64,000 bases of DNA from Aurantiochytrium sp. KH105 (taxonomy: Eukaryota > Sar > Bigyra > Thraustochytrida > Thraustochytriidae), in contig BGKB01000154.1 of NCBI GenBank assembly GCA_003116975.1, positions 1-64,000 on the forward strand, written 5' to 3'. Under the pieces are notes generated by a model. That model saw nothing but the letters and a program-made list of their open reading frames with translations, was not told the origin of the DNA and searched no databases. Of the stretch, positions 8,977-22,500 are shown piece after piece. The stretch's first letter is position 1. Each line of letters starts with the position of its first letter. A program made the position numbers and the translations under genes.

Positions 8977-11013
8977 ATGGCATCGCGCGTCGTACGATGC
9001 TGCTTGCAGGCCCCGCGCACAGCGTGGGGCGCTTGGAGCTCGTGCACTTACAGAAAGTCGAACGAGGACAAACTGGTCCCGGATGAGGAGGTCCCGCACA
9101 TGGCATCGTCACTGGCCAGCGTGCAGTACGAGGGCGTGGACGGGCTGACGCGCGCGATTCGTGTGGCCATCCTGGGTGGAAACCTGATGGTGACCATGTC
9201 CAAGTGGCTTGCAGCTGTGCTCCTGCGGAAGCTCTTTGTCATGGTGGAAGATACGTTCGGCAGCGGCGAGAGTCTTCTTGGCAACGTCACCTCGCCGTTT
9301 TGGAAAGCCATCTTCCTCGTCAATTTCGGCTTCTTCGACACTCTAGCACTTGCAATCGCTGTGGCCGTTCCCATGGGAATCTTTGGAGTCTTGCGCTCGG
9401 CGCTTCCGATTCGCCTTGCGGGCACCATGGCTCGCGCGAGACGCGCCTTATTGGTGGACATTTCGCTCAATTCCATGACAATTGCCGAGAGCAACTACAG
9501 TGCCTCGTTTCTGCTCGAGCAAATCTACATGCTGTCCGAGTACGAAGCCGAGACCAAGTATGTCCGTATTGGAGAAGCACAGCGCATCAAAGTTGTCGCC
9601 ATTTTCTGCATAATAGTCTTTTGGCAAGGTTCGCTCCTCAGTGCTGTAATGACAGGGGTCATTGTGCTTTTAGAGCTCGTGCTTCGCACGCGTGTCATTG
9701 CTCCACATCTCGAAGATAAGTCGGAATTAACACGTCGCGTGCACGACTTGATTCTCGATATTCTGCGCGGCGCGGACATTGTGGCAATGCACAATGCCGA
9801 GAGCAAAGAGATGCAAGCGTTGGCCTCGGTTGAGGCGCCCGGAATCAAAATTGACCGTGACACATCTCGTGCGATCTTGGGCGTCACGGGGTTCACACTC
9901 TTTCTGTTGACGGTCACCATGCCGGTGTTACTTGCGTTCTCATGGGCTTTATTCGATAACATTGAGGACGCTCGCGAGGCCGCAAACATGCTCTTTGCGC
10001 TGACGGCTATGCTCATTATTCTCGATGAAGGCCACAAGAGCCTCAATCGACTTTCCATGAGCAGCAAAGCCGAAGCCGCATATCGGCAGTCCCTTGCGAT
10101 CGTGGAGCCGCTCTTGGCCGCAGGACAGGCCGCGTTGGCTGCAGAGCGAGCAGAGCGAGTAATGACTGGCAATGTTGACAAAACAGCTGACGCGTGGCCT
10201 CCTCCAGAGCTGCCCGACGTTGATGTGGGTCCTGGCGCCCTTTCTTTTAATCATGTGACGGTGCAATATCCATCCGCAAGCGCACCGGCCGTCCATGATG
10301 TCACCTTTACCATTCCCCGGGGAACCTCGATGGCCATCGTTGCTGAGAGTGGTGGTGGCAAGTCAACGCTTTTCCGCGCCGCGTCAGCCCTCATTCACCA
10401 CGAAGGCGAAATTAGTTTTGGAGACGTCGTCTTAGACGATGATACCAAGCAAGCTCTTCGCGCGCGCATGGGCTTTGTAAGCCAGGACTCGAAGCTCTTT
10501 GCACGAAGCATCCGTGACAATATATGGTATGGTCACGCTACGGAAGGGATTGCTGAAGCTGATGATGCAAAAATATGGAGCGTTTTGACCGGACTTGGTC
10601 TTGCCTCGTGGGTCGAATCTCTCAGGAATGGTCTTGATACTGTGCTCACCTCTGAGCAAATGGTGAGCGGAGGCCAGGCGCAGAGACTCCAAATTGCGCG
10701 TCTTCTTTGTCGCGATGATGTGCAGTACGTCTTGTTGGACGAGTGCATGAGTGCTTTGGACCCCGTGATGCGTACAGCAGTGACACGTGCGCTCAAGCAA
10801 TTCCTCCGTGGCAAGACAGCACTCATTATTACTCATTCCCACGACACAATTTCGGACCTCTGCGACACTGTGCTCGACCTTGGCAAGCTTCAGGCTGATC
10901 AAGAAGGTGCAATCACGACGACACGTGCCTATCTTGCGGGGATTAATGGCATGTCCCGCATCGCGGCCTTCTTTTCCTCCATTACCGGCGATCGTGGGTC
11001 GACACGTAGATGA
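8977..11013 (+). CDS. ABC half-transporter (paralogue 4 of 4)
   Basis: A 678-residue ABC half-transporter. Membrane domain from about residue 55 (MSKWLAAVLLRKLFVMVEDTF; RSALPIRLAGTMARARRALLVD), then an NBD with VQYPSASAP (A-loop), AESGGGKST, FVSQDSKLFARSIRDNIWYG, VSGGQAQRLQIARLL, LLDECMSALDPVMR and ITHSHDT. A four-residue insertion (EGIA) after the Q-loop distinguishes it. The ATG at 8977 is used here, but the ATG at 9100 (residue 42) is a good alternative, because residues 1-41 have no counterpart in the other copies. Same Walker A Gly-to-Ala change as its neighbours. Substrate unknown. Confidence 0.9.
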   Translation: MASRVVRCCLQAPRTAWGAWSSCTYRKSNEDKLVPDEEVPHMASSLASVQYEGVDGLTRAIRVAILGGNLMVTMSKWLAAVLLRKLFVMVEDTFGSGESLLGNVTSPFWKAIFLVNFGFFDTLALAIAVAVPMGIFGVLRSALPIRLAGTMARARRALLVDISLNSMTIAESNYSASFLLEQIYMLSEYEAETKYVRIGEAQRIKVVAIFCIIVFWQGSLLSAVMTGVIVLLELVLRTRVIAPHLEDKSELTRRVHDLILDILRGADIVAMHNAESKEMQALASVEAPGIKIDRDTSRAILGVTGFTLFLLTVTMPVLLAFSWALFDNIEDAREAANMLFALTAMLIILDEGHKSLNRLSMSSKAEAAYRQSLAIVEPLLAAGQAALAAERAERVMTGNVDKTADAWPPPELPDVDVGPGALSFNHVTVQYPSASAPAVHDVTFTIPRGTSMAIVAESGGGKSTLFRAASALIHHEGEISFGDVVLDDDTKQALRARMGFVSQDSKLFARSIRDNIWYGHATEGIAEADDAKIWSVLTGLGLASWVESLRNGLDTVLTSEQMVSGGQAQRLQIARLLCRDDVQYVLLDECMSALDPVMRTAVTRALKQFLRGKTALIITHSHDTISDLCDTVLDLGKLQADQEGAITTTRAYLAGINGMSRIAAFFSSITGDRGSTRR

Positions 11014-11275
11014 TATCTATTCCCGATTCAGCAGAATTATTTTGTGCAGAGCAATCGACTGCAACACGGACGCCATGCACACCCAATGCAGGCGCTGTTT
11101 CGAGCGTATGCGTATGCGATGATGAATCGTATTCAGAAATTTTCGATCCTTGGGCCGACGGACGCTAGATTGGTATGGTGCAAAAAGTAAATACGTTAAA
11201 GTATTACTGGAATGTATGCAGGAAGAGGGGCTCTTGTCGTGGGCATGAGGCCCAAGGCACTAAGCCATTGCGCAA

Positions 11276-12241
11276 TCACGGATGAGTTACGAATTGAACC
11301 TTGTCCGTAGGATCGCGTTTTCCCTTGTCTTCTTGAGAGTGCCCAGCGCCAACATACATTTCCTCCACAGACCGACGGTCGGTAAAGGCTTCAACGATGT
11401 TGACGAAGAGCGCAGACAGCAACAGAACGACAAGCGTTGATACAAGAGCCCCAAGCTCTTGCAAATTGGCACCATTCACAAAGGGGTCGAAGAAGTCCTG
11501 CAGCAGCATGCGTTGGTACTGGGCTCGACCGGACGAAAACGTAAACATGAAGCGATACCGTGCAAAGTACGTAAGCTGAACAGTTCCGTACACAAAAGCG
11601 TACACTGCGAAAAAGAAGCCGTACGCCTGGACGTAAAAGAAAATGTTGAGCGGGAAACGACTTCGTGACACGGGTTTTCCGTCGTCGTCCTCGTCAGCCG
11701 GCTCGGGCGCTTTCTTAAAATGCGTTCGAATGAGACCAACAGCAAGGTAGGAAGTCACTGTAAAGAGTGTGGCGCTCATCAAATAGGTGTAGCTGTGGAT
11801 GAGCGCACTGCCGGTCGTCTCATAGTATCGCAGGAGGAAATGAGTAATGGTGTCCGCTTCCCAAAATGGGCTCGAGTAGTCCCCGTTGGTTGTGGCTAGG
11901 GTGGTAATTGCTCGGTCGATTTCACGTTGAGAAAAAGTGCCAGGAGTCACGCCATTCTTGGCGTAGAGCTCTGCTCCGGCAACCACGTCTTGATAGATTT
12001 TCTCGTATGATTCCGGCGTCGGAACTTCCAAGGCGTCGGAGAAGAGCGCGGTCGTTGCAGCAGCAAACAAAATCGAGGTAGCCAGGAGCAAGTTGCTCAG
12101 GCGGAGCTCCATTCTCTCCACATCGAGGTCTAGCGCGCGTGCATCCACGATGGCCACAATGCGAGCCAACATCACTTCGCATTTTGCCAGGACGCCAAGT
12201 CCTCTATGGAAGAGCTCTCGCGCTGCCCCCATGCTCGGCAT
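11276..12241 (-). CDS. Four-helix membrane protein of unknown function
   Basis: A 321-residue protein starting at the ATG at 12241. Four hydrophobic segments are visible: LSNLLLATSILFAAATTALF near residue 50, LMSATLFTVTSYLAVGLI near 160, FFYVQAYGFFFAVYAFVYGTV near 205, and LGALVSTLVVLLLSALFVNIV near 275. A roughly 80-residue loop lies between helices 1 and 2, and a short acidic loop (ADEDDDG) between 2 and 3. I do not recognise the family. It lies between the ABC cluster and ATR and is transcribed towards the ABC cluster; nothing in the context fixes a role. Confidence 0.75.
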   Translation of the reverse strand: MPSMGAARELFHRGLGVLAKCEVMLARIVAIVDARALDLDVERMELRLSNLLLATSILFAAATTALFSDALEVPTPESYEKIYQDVVAGAELYAKNGVTPGTFSQREIDRAITTLATTNGDYSSPFWEADTITHFLLRYYETTGSALIHSYTYLMSATLFTVTSYLAVGLIRTHFKKAPEPADEDDDGKPVSRSRFPLNIFFYVQAYGFFFAVYAFVYGTVQLTYFARYRFMFTFSSGRAQYQRMLLQDFFDPFVNGANLQELGALVSTLVVLLLSALFVNIVEAFTDRRSVEEMYVGAGHSQEDKGKRDPTDKVQFVTHP

Positions 12242-13511
12242 CTTCACTGACCTGACTCGTGCTGGCTGCCTGCCTGTTTGCTGACCGTCTATCTACCTGC
12301 CTGTCCAAGTCCCAGCTCGTCTCTGCTCTCCTACGCTTTTCGATTCAGGTTTGCTCCCTCGGCAGGATCGCCTTCCCTCTTCACTTCATCTTTTCCCCTG
12401 TCTCTCCCCCTTTCCCCCTTTCCCTCCATCCATTTCGTGGCGCCGGACTTTCCTAAAATGTATACACTAGGAAGTCGCCCGCGCGTGCCGGCCCGGGTAC
12501 CCCGCCCAGGGCTACGCTTTCGACGCCAGGGCCACGAGTTAGCTCTGCGGCGGCGGTGGCTGCTGCCCGACGATCGCGACGGCGTGTCGCGAGCCGCGTC
12601 CGCGTGCGCAAGTGCGCGGTACCGCCCGGCCCGACGAGTGTAGCACGTACAGCGCGCCGGTACGAGCGAGCTTGAAGTCTCCCGTCCTTCGGCCAGACGG
12701 CTCGTAGAAAGACGTCATCATTACGTTACAGCAGTGCAGTGCACACCAGCAGCGCGCCGCGAGTGGCACGTGCACGCGATCTGCCTCGAGACCGGGTCCT
12801 CCGTCCGCGCCGCGCTTCGCTGCGCCGCTTGCACGTAAACGCCCGCAAACGCCCGCACGCTCGCAGACGTGCCAGGCTTGAGCCGCTCGCTCCCTCCGTC
12901 GCCGGTCAGCGCGCGGCCGCGAGGCGCCTCGCCTGGCTGGCAGGAGAAGAAAGAGACGCGCCGAGCTGGCCGCACCGCAGCCATGTTTTGCTGCGACCGC
13001 CTGTGCTGGCGCCCGTCCGTGCATCCGTCCACGTGCGTTCGTGCGCGGCGGCGGCTGGCTCGTATCTAGTAATGTAAGTTACTGTCCGCAGTATGCCCTA
13101 GCAGTGCAGACGGCAGCGGCCGCAGCGGCGACGCAGCGGGCGCGTGCCAGCGGCGGGAACCGCAAGCCAGTCCAACTGCGAGTACGTACCAGCCGCGGAG
13201 GCTGCTCCAGCGCGGGTCGCGGTGTACCTGGAGGAGGGATCGAATGTGTGGGTGGGTTGCGGGGATTGGCGGGAGAGGCAGCTGCAACTGCTTTGACTCA
13301 CGACCAACTAATCAACGATCCACAACCACAACCGACTGCAACGTGCGCTGCAAATAATCTTGATTTACAGTTACTGTACATTATTAGGGGGGGTGAATGT
13401 TGGATTGCCTCCCAGAATGGGGGCACTTTTTTCACACCGCGCGGAAAGGGAGAAAGGGGAAAAAGGAGGGAAAGGATCGGGTAGATCAGGGGAGGAGGGT
13501 GTGCAAGCCGA
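12242..13511. other. GC-rich intergenic region
   Basis: About 1.27 kb between the start of the four-helix membrane protein and the end of ATR, so it should contain the former's promoter and the latter's 3' region. The middle (12470-13060) is strongly GC-rich and leaves most frames open by composition alone; their translations are Arg/Ala-rich with no motif. No gene supported. Confidence 0.5.
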
Positions 13512-16500
13512 TCACAGAAAGGCTGCCCAGCCGGAATACATTGACAAGAGTTTGAGAGGATCCGTGGCCTCGCGGATAAGTCGGTGCACCTGGCTCTGCA
13601 CAGACATGGGCAACAGCTCGAAAACTTGGTCGCTGCTCCTGTCGGGTCTGCCAAGGTCAGCCTTGCGCTCGCGCACAATACCATCAAGACGTTCCGAGAT
13701 TGCATTGATCTTGTCTTGGGCAGCGCGTTTGCCTTGGTCCACCTCGTTGGACCCCGAAGCCGCAGGAAGATTGTTGCCGCCCTGCGTCTGCTTAACACGC
13801 TTCCACTCCACAAGCGGATCCACAACAAAGGACTCGAGCACGCTCATGAGCATGGGTTTGTGCGTGCGCATCACATGCAGACAAACCTCCGCGTTCGTCC
13901 GAAAACCACCTTCTGCGCCACCGAGATCCATGCCATCCACCATTTGAGGAGTAAGTCGAAAGGGAACCACTTCAGGGATCTGCAGCGTCAGGCCTTTGTC
14001 AAATAGACAGTCAAAGTCCACGTGGACACACTCCCCCGTTCGCGTGTTGATGAGCACATTCTCTGCGTGCCGGTCGCCAAGGCCAACAATATGACCAATC
14101 ATTGACCACGCGCTGCACGATCGCGTGAATTGTGAGCGCGCAGAGAGCCAAGCCTCCGGGCCGGAAAAGTGATTGATGAACCAACGATGAAGTAGCGGGG
14201 GAAATCGTTTGCGGATTTCCTCCCATTTCCGTACCTTGGTCTCCGGGTCATCCTTGCACCGCTGCAGTCGTTCTTGATCGAGGCGGCCCTCCTTCCACGT
14301 CACGTGTAACGAAGACTGGATGCCCTCCTCCTTGTACACGCACTGGATCGTGTGGCGCAAGGCCGTGGTGTTCTCCACCCACTCGAGCAGTCCGCAGCTC
14401 TCGTTAAGGCAAACGACTGCATAAGTGCGCAGCTGCAGCTTGCGTCTTCGGGCCTGCGGATCTCGCTGAAAGAGGCGGTTTACGACCGTATTGAATTCCA
14501 TCATGCGCGCGTCCTTGCGCAGATCTCCGCGCTCCTCATTCTTGCACAAGAAATTATACGACTCCTTATTGTGCCCATAGACCTTGATCTTTTTCGGTGC
14601 TGCTTTCGAGGACATGATATCGGCGATCTCGTGCAGCTGAAACATCATTGGGCACTGCCGTCCAAACACTTGTGGCGCATCGCTCCCCGCCGCCCCGCTG
14701 CTTCGCCCGCTCACGCTTTCGCGACCAGGGACAACCGAAGGTGGAGACTCGATGGACGTTACGCTGGCATTTTCCGCAGCCGCACCCCTCGTCTGGCCGC
14801 GTTGCTGCTGCGCTCCTGAAGGCCGTACGCGATACTTGGCCTTGGCCGCAACCGGCAGCGTCGGGGTCAATGCTGCTTGTGTAGGCACGACCAGATTGCA
14901 CCTTTGCATGCGTTTGCACAACTTCTTTCCATCTAAAAGACCTGAATTTGTAATCTTAAGCTTGGTCTCCCGCCGGGGATCCCCCGGCGCGGCCCCACGT
15001 CGCCCGTCGATCTGGATTTCACTCAGTAGACGGGGCTTGTGCTTGGCAATCTTGACAAGAGCATCGAACACTTGCGAGACATTCTGAAATTGCGTCTTCA
15101 TGGTCACCTCGTGTCGATCCTCGGAAAGCCGCACCCATCGATGCGTGGCCGAAGAGGGCGAGTCAACAAGGTCTTGACACAGGATCCTTGCGCGTTCGCG
15201 CCGATGCACCGATTTCGACTTGACCACACCCATAATGTGCCAAAAGGCTTGCGCAGGGTACGCCTCGGCAATGTGCTTGAGGATTTTCTTTGTGATGCTC
15301 CATACATCCTCATTCTCTACGCCCATGCGCGAGACGAGCTGCGGCAATGCCGTGTACCAAACGTACGGGGGCAAAAGGGTTCCCAACTTGCGAACTTGAG
15401 TGTTCATGCGATTGAACCCGTGCAAGACAGTGTCTTCAACGGCCCTTCGATTGCCACCGCCCTGGCCGTCGCTCAACAGCACCCTGGTCGATCTTGACGC
15501 CCCGGCCCTCGAGCCTCTTCTCTGGTCATTTAACGAATGCACAAGTGGGTGCAAGCGCTCCGCCTTGTCGTACCATAATGTCAGCAGCCTCGGCAAGGAC
15601 TCGTAAATGTGATCGTAGCCGCCATGCTCCAAGGACTTGCCATACTGTCGAATCACAGACAGCAAAAGCACCTGGCTCTCCTGCATCCTGTATTCCTGTT
15701 CATTCCTGTCAGAAGGCAAGGCCAGCGCCGAACCTGCACTCATTCCTCCGCGCGAATTTCCATTTCCCCCGCGATTTCCCCCGGAGTTCTCGCTCTGCTC
15801 CAACTTGAGCATAAGGTATTCAAAGAAGCGAGCCAAATGAAAGTGCCCTCGTTGCCAATCGGGTCGCTGCTTCAGAACGCTTCTGTACCGCTGAACAATG
15901 ATCTCGCCCATACCCTGGCCTGACTCAACCATCATATTCGTCGCCATTAACAAAGCCTTGGCTCTTGTTTTTCGAAGCATCGACGGCGCCTGGTCAGTGG
16001 CCTTTTCAAGCTCCTCGAGATCAACCTGCACCGGTTCGAGGACCATCAAAGCTCGATGATGCGCTGCAGCTCCCGTCACACCCCCGCTACTGCTACTGCC
16101 AACACCTGCCCCTGGCCCGCTCACACCACCCAATTGCAACATGCTTGAGCCCGACGATGAGGCGCTCGATTGTATGTAGAGCTCTGCCATTTGCAGCTTC
16201 GCCTTGAGCTGCGCTACTTCAGCTTCTTCTTTATTGCTCTCAAACACAGTTCCCTTGCCATCGGGCCGAGGGGACCGCGCTGAGACGAGCAAGTCATCTG
16301 CGCATTCCTGCACTCTTTGCAAAGCCTCAAGGCAACCCTGTCTGTCCTCGGCAAGGCGAGCTGATTTCGCCAAAGAAAGCCATCCATGCATTTCGTCCGC
16401 ACGGAGACCCGACAGCTCGAACACCACGCGGCGCATCTCAAAGAGCTCCTTGCGCATCTCAATCGACGGCGCCGTGATCTTAAACCTGTCTTCCCACCCA

Positions 16501-19500
16501 CGATCCACGAGGCTCCGCCGGATCTGCGATCGTGAGGCAACGAGGTCAAAAGCTGACGTGCCCACCGCGTTGGCAACTGCTGCCGAAGGCGCTGCACTTG
16601 CAGCTGCAGCTGCAGCATTCTGCGCTGATGCCGGTTCTGAAGTCTCGCGAACATCTTGGTTCTGTACGGCCCCAATTACACCACGATTGCGATGCCGCTT
16701 GGCAAGATGTACAACATCCCAGCCCGTCGTCAGCTCTGTCAACGCGTGAAGACGCAAGAGCAATGGATATGCGCGTCCATACGATTCAGTGCTCACCGCT
16801 GAAAGAAAGTCCATAATTTGCAGCTTGGCGCGGTCAATCTGCTTCACAAACTCTTGTCGCAGCCCAACTTCGGGAACTTGAATTGCTGGAGATGGGAAAG
16901 AGGACGAGGAGGACGAGGAGGAGGACGTCGGAGCACTCGAAAAGGACGAAGAGCGAGCGAGCGCAAGCATCGCGCGAGAGACTGCATCCGTGTAAGCGCT
17001 TCCCATATTTCCAGGTCCCGAATTGAGCAGAACGAGCTCAAGATCATCGTCATTCGTCGCTCCCTGCGCGCCATCGTCGCCGAAGCGCTCCTTTTCCAAG
17101 ACGCGAGCCAGATCGTCCCAGCGCGAAAGCCTCCACATGGCTTCCTTGCAGAAGGGACGACCCGCAACACTTGACTCGTCGCATACATTACGATCGACGT
17201 CGCCAATTGAGACCAAGAGATCCAAATGGTTCAAGCGACGCAGACAGCTCAGCTGACCTTGATGCAACTGCATTCGCCGTGCCATGACCTGCGCATCTAC
17301 CGAGTTGGTGAAATGAGGTGCAATATCGTTGCGCTGCCGCTTCGCAGCATGAGATAAGGCACCCGTGGCATTCGCTGAAGCAGCAGCACTCGCAGGTGCT
17401 GCCATCTCCATCATTGTGGTGTCCGTATCCACCTTGGTAACGCCGCGAAGTTTTTCTAGCATGCGTTCGTAGCAGCTCACTGCCTCATCCCATCGTCCGG
17501 AGAACTCGAGCTCAAACACTCGTTCCAGCAAGGTAGGCTGACCTCCATCGCCAGAGTGCGTCCCAGGCGGCGCCTGCAACTCTGGATTGCGAATGCGCGA
17601 ATGATGTCGACGCTGTTTTGGTCGGCGTCGCGATGTTGGCGTGGACTTGACTGGCCATTGCGACACTGTGTGCCTTGTGCGATTTAGGACGAAACCCGTC
17701 CCGGGCCCACCATCGTGGCGCGCACGAATGGCGATGACGCTCAAAAGCCCGTCTGGATCTTGTTCGAGCGCTGCGTAAATGCGGTGCAAAAAGGTGATCT
17801 CGTCACGCTCGAATTGCACTGGTCTCGACGAAAGCCAAGCTCCCTGCGAGACACCTGCGCCGGACTCGTCGTACGCGTGCGTCTTGCGCACGTGTAGCTC
17901 CATATAACGTAGCGAGCGCGCCACGGCGCCACAACGATAGGCAGCCTCCGCAAGACACCGTAACGGAATGCGGCGGAGGAGCTGCGAAATGAGCCTCTTG
18001 CTTGAAAAGTCGCCAAGATACTCGACTCGCGAGCGCAATGAGCTCGTGCTCGACCGCGATGAACTTGCCGACTCCGCGCTCTCGGCGTGCGCCTTTTGAT
18101 CCGCCAAAAAAATACTCATGTGCTTTTCCCAGGTTGCCAGGGTATCCAGCAGTGAAAACATGGCGTGCGCATTTCTCCGAATGCGTCCAGAAATATCGCG
18201 TTTTGCCTGGACGCGCGCTGAGCTACCATGCGTGCCCAGAGACCCTTGTGAGCTTTGGCTTTGTCCACGATAGCCAGACGCCGCGCCGCTCGCAGCATTA
18301 GCAGCTTGATTCGAAGATTGCAAACGATTCGAGTTGTTCGAATCGGAAGCCCTTTTCCCCTCCTGATGATGTTCTTGCTCGCTAGGATATCCTGCGCTCG
18401 CGAGCCACTGCGCATCGATCTCTCCGTCATCATCCCCCGGACAACTCTCCCCGCGCCAAGTATCTCGCAAAACCTCCATGATCTCGCGGCGCACCTGCGT
18501 TCCAAGGTCTCCATCGTTCTCAAGGTCGCCGCCTCTGGCATGATAAAGAACATTTTGCACCGCATAGGGCAGCAAGAACTGAAGAAGATCTGTTGCGCCG
18601 TGATATGTGCAGAGCACGCGCATCGCCTTGAAAATGTGAGCTTGTTCACCCTCGCAGTGCGCCGTCAGATATGCGAACCACTCGCCGACAGAGGTCTCAA
18701 AAGTCACCTCGGGCCCAAAGAAGCTCTTGCCGCCGCGACCATGTGGGCGCGGAACCTCATCTGAACCCCTCACAAAGGCATAACTTGTGTCCCAAAAAGG
18801 TCTCACAATAGCCATGGTGGGCGCAGAGAGTAATTCTCTCATCACGAGGTAACGTGAAGATGCGCTGCTGCGCTGCGACGGACCGTCGACATCACCCAAG
18901 ACATAGCCCTTTTTGTCTCGAAAGTACGACAAGAGTTCCTGAATTGCCATGCCAACTTGCATGTGCGAATTTGGGTCTGGGGCCGCGCGCAAAGCCACTA
19001 CGAGGTAAGTCTCGATAATGTGCACGGCCAGATTCTCGTTCCCCATGTCGAGTTCGAAGCGGGTGTTTTTCGATGGCTGCAAACGTTTCTGAGCCCGAGT
19101 CTGGGGCCTTCGCGCCCCAGTAAGAGCCGCGTGCACGATGTCCAGATCGAGGCGAGACGGGTCAATGGCTCCAAGCTCCCCCAGGCAGTTCCCGCATGCG
19201 AGGCGCACTTCCCGTGTTGCGCGCTGTGCTGCGCGCATGGCGTCTGCAGCGCTGCCGGCAGCGCCAGAACGGCTCAATCGAAGCAAGGTGCCCACGAGCT
19301 CAGAAACGAGCTGCGTCACGCCGCCTTTGCGGTCGTTTTCGTTTGTCTCCATCTTGAGCTCGTCTGGCGCGTGGGGCGAGGCGCTTTCCGATAGAATCGA
19401 CTTGTCGAGCAGGACCTTGTGAAGATTAGAGGCATTATCTGCAATAACGACCCGCAGTTCGCTCAAGGCTAAGAGACGCACGTTGTCCGACTCGTGTTTG

Positions 19501-22500
19501 ATGAGCTCTACCAGCTGTCGTAATCGGTCGAGCAGATTTGCAGGCCCGCGTTCCGCTTCAAGAACCTGGCGCACCTCGCTGAGGGCCGGATGACGTCGCG
19601 GGATGAGCTCGGCAATGTCCCCAAGCACGGGACCGAGGCACTCGCGTTTTTCCACGACCAACCAATGGATTGTTGCCACAGCACGCTCTTGCGCCACGTT
19701 GCGAATCGTATTTGGGCTTTCCTCCTCGGCGCCATGCAATGCCACGACTCGATCAGGCGGCTGAAGGCAAGGAAGGATCGAGACGACCACATTGCTCAAA
19801 TTCTTGCGCAGCGCCCCATCGCTTAAAAGCCGTACGAGTTTGTGCATGAGCTCACAGGCGCGAAGTTGCACCTCGGGATTCTCGTCTTGCAAAGCAGCCT
19901 TGGCTGTGGGCAGCACCTTGATCAAGAATGGGTCAATTTCTTGTTGACCTAACTTCTCCAGCAGAAGCGATGCGCACTGCAACGCGTGTGCGCGCTGTGC
20001 GCCAGAGCGCCATCGCTCGCCAATGTACTCGGACAAAACACTCATCATGTACATGAACTCCTGTCTGACAAAGGTCAATAAAAGGTCTTCGTTTGACGGC
20101 GTAGTCGTTTGCTTCTCAGACTTTTCCGCGGCACCCAATAGAGGAGCATCACTTGCCGCTGTGGCGCTTCGCGAAATGCTCATCTTGCTGCTGCTCGCAT
20201 ACATTGCAAGCAGCGTGAGCATTGACTTCGCAACCTCGTCGGGTTGTCCAGAGGCATCCACGAGACGAAAGGCGATGCGTGAAAGAATGGTCTTGCGCCC
20301 CAGATTCAGCATTTCCTGAATCGAGAATTCACAAAACTCGAGAATTCGTCTCCACGCATCTCGGCCGCTCGGTTCCTGATTGCTCTGCGATGGCGTCGCG
20401 TGGTTCGGATTGACTTTGAGCTGGTCTTGCGCCAGCATCTGTACAAGATCAACTATCCATGCATCGTAATTGTCGATGATCAGTCGTCGAACAAGACCTT
20501 CGTCCGGCATATTATAGTATAGCCTGCGCGCCACTTCGAAAAGCACGGGTACCCTCATTTCGCGCAGCAAGTCTGGGAGTACGTCGGGAAGGCACTCCTT
20601 GACGAAACGGCTGAGGAAAATGGCTCGTGGCTCCGCCTCGGAGGCCCCATCGTCGCCTTGGCCCTCGCTGCGCATGCGACCAGTCAGATCATCGCTTGTA
20701 CCAATGCGACTCGTCTGGCGGTCATACTCTCCGCTACTGGGCATATCGAGCCCTTGCGGCCAAGGTTGACTAAAGTCATGCACCATGTTGGTCGCGCTCT
20801 CTGCAGAATACTCAAAAACGCTAAAGAGGAGATCTTCGATCGCGTCTGGAGCTTTGTTCACCATGGGTCCCGACAAGAGCATGACAAAGAGCTGTGGATA
20901 CAAAGTTTTTCGCGTTGATGCAAAAAGACGGCGAATTGCGACACCGGGGGGGACGGGTTTCCGCGAACCTGACTTGCTGCGCATGAATCCGTGTGCAGCA
21001 GCAACACGTTTAAACTGTTCGACCGCGACACGTTTTAAGCTCTCTGTGGCATCGAGCTCGACAAGAATCGTTTCTGTGCCAGGATGATGGAACGATGCAG
21101 TCAGAGGTTCTAACGCCGTTTTTGCTTTAGCCTCTGACTGCTCATTCACGGCACTTTTCGTCTCTTGCTTCGTTTCCGTACCATGCGATGCTCGATCGTT
21201 GACCTCGTTCGACCATGCGACAGCAAAAGCATATTGCTGCGCAAGCATGAGTAATGACCACACGAGAAGATTGTTGCCAACATTGACGCCGTTGACTTGA
21301 TATGTGACTTCGGCAGTGCAGCCGATGCTTCCGACGGCTACAAGCAACGAATGCGCAACAGATCCACTGTTTGCCCGCGGCGTGATGCCCTGCTGAAGCT
21401 GTCGTTTGTGCCTCTTTCCGGTATTGCCTACGAGCTGACGAAGCGTCTTCATGAACAAACTCACATTTGCTGTCTGCATAGTTTCGGAAAATATAGCCCG
21501 AAGCATGTCGCAGCGGCCAGGTGCATCTTCCGAAACTGTTTGGTATCGCGGAGCAAGGGTGTCACGTCTGTGCTCAGGCGTCTTGGGGGCGAGGAACTGG
21601 CGTCCTCCGCCGCACCCTTCCACAAAGACTGAAATGTCTTCTGCAATGGCTTGACGAACATGCTGGTCTGGGCTTTCTAACAAGCCAACTAAACGATGTA
21701 ACATGTTCCTATAGCTGTCAAGACGGATCAATGGCGTGTCTTGTCCACGCCATGCGCCAATGTGCGCTACTCGGCGAAATATATCGATGCTGCACTTGAC
21801 CATGGCCACGCGCGCTGAGGCACTGATGGAGGAAGGGTCAACAAGAGCACCGTCCTCTCCTAAAACGCCATGCAACCATGGGTTGAAAAGCAGTACGCTT
21901 CCATGTACATCGCCAAGGGCCCGTTGGGCTATCGACTGTTTGCCATGACATGTGCACTCGAAAGCGTCCTTGCTTGCCTCCGTGTCGAGAGGTTCCGTAA
22001 TGGGGAGCTGGCAAATTTCGGCCACAGACGCCGTGCATGCCTCCAGTGCGGCATCGGAGCCCCCTTCAGACATCATGGTCCCCAACTTGACAAGGAAACC
22101 TCGCAAGGTTCTCAGCGACCCGTGCGAAGCGTCTCCATCGGAAGACTGACTATATCTTGCGTCCTGAGACAACGTCGAGCTCTGCGATGGCTCTGAGCCT
22201 CGCAAATAGATCAGAGCAGTCAGTGACTCACAAAACTCTGCCAGCACCCGCTCGCGAATACGCAGATTGCGAATAAGGTCAGGAAGTTGCGACACTGTCA
22301 ATAACCGCAACGAGGCGGAACCATTGAGAAGGCGTGCCCCAAAAACTTGCGTACATCGCCTATGAAGGTTCTGCTGACATTCCGAGCCTGCACTAGTTCC
22401 GGTCGCAAACTCTGTGGCGAACCAGTCGCAAGGAAGGGCCCCTGCCAAAATGACAAAACGTTCCTCCAGTGGTAGGTCCAGTGCTTTTGCGAGTGGGTCT

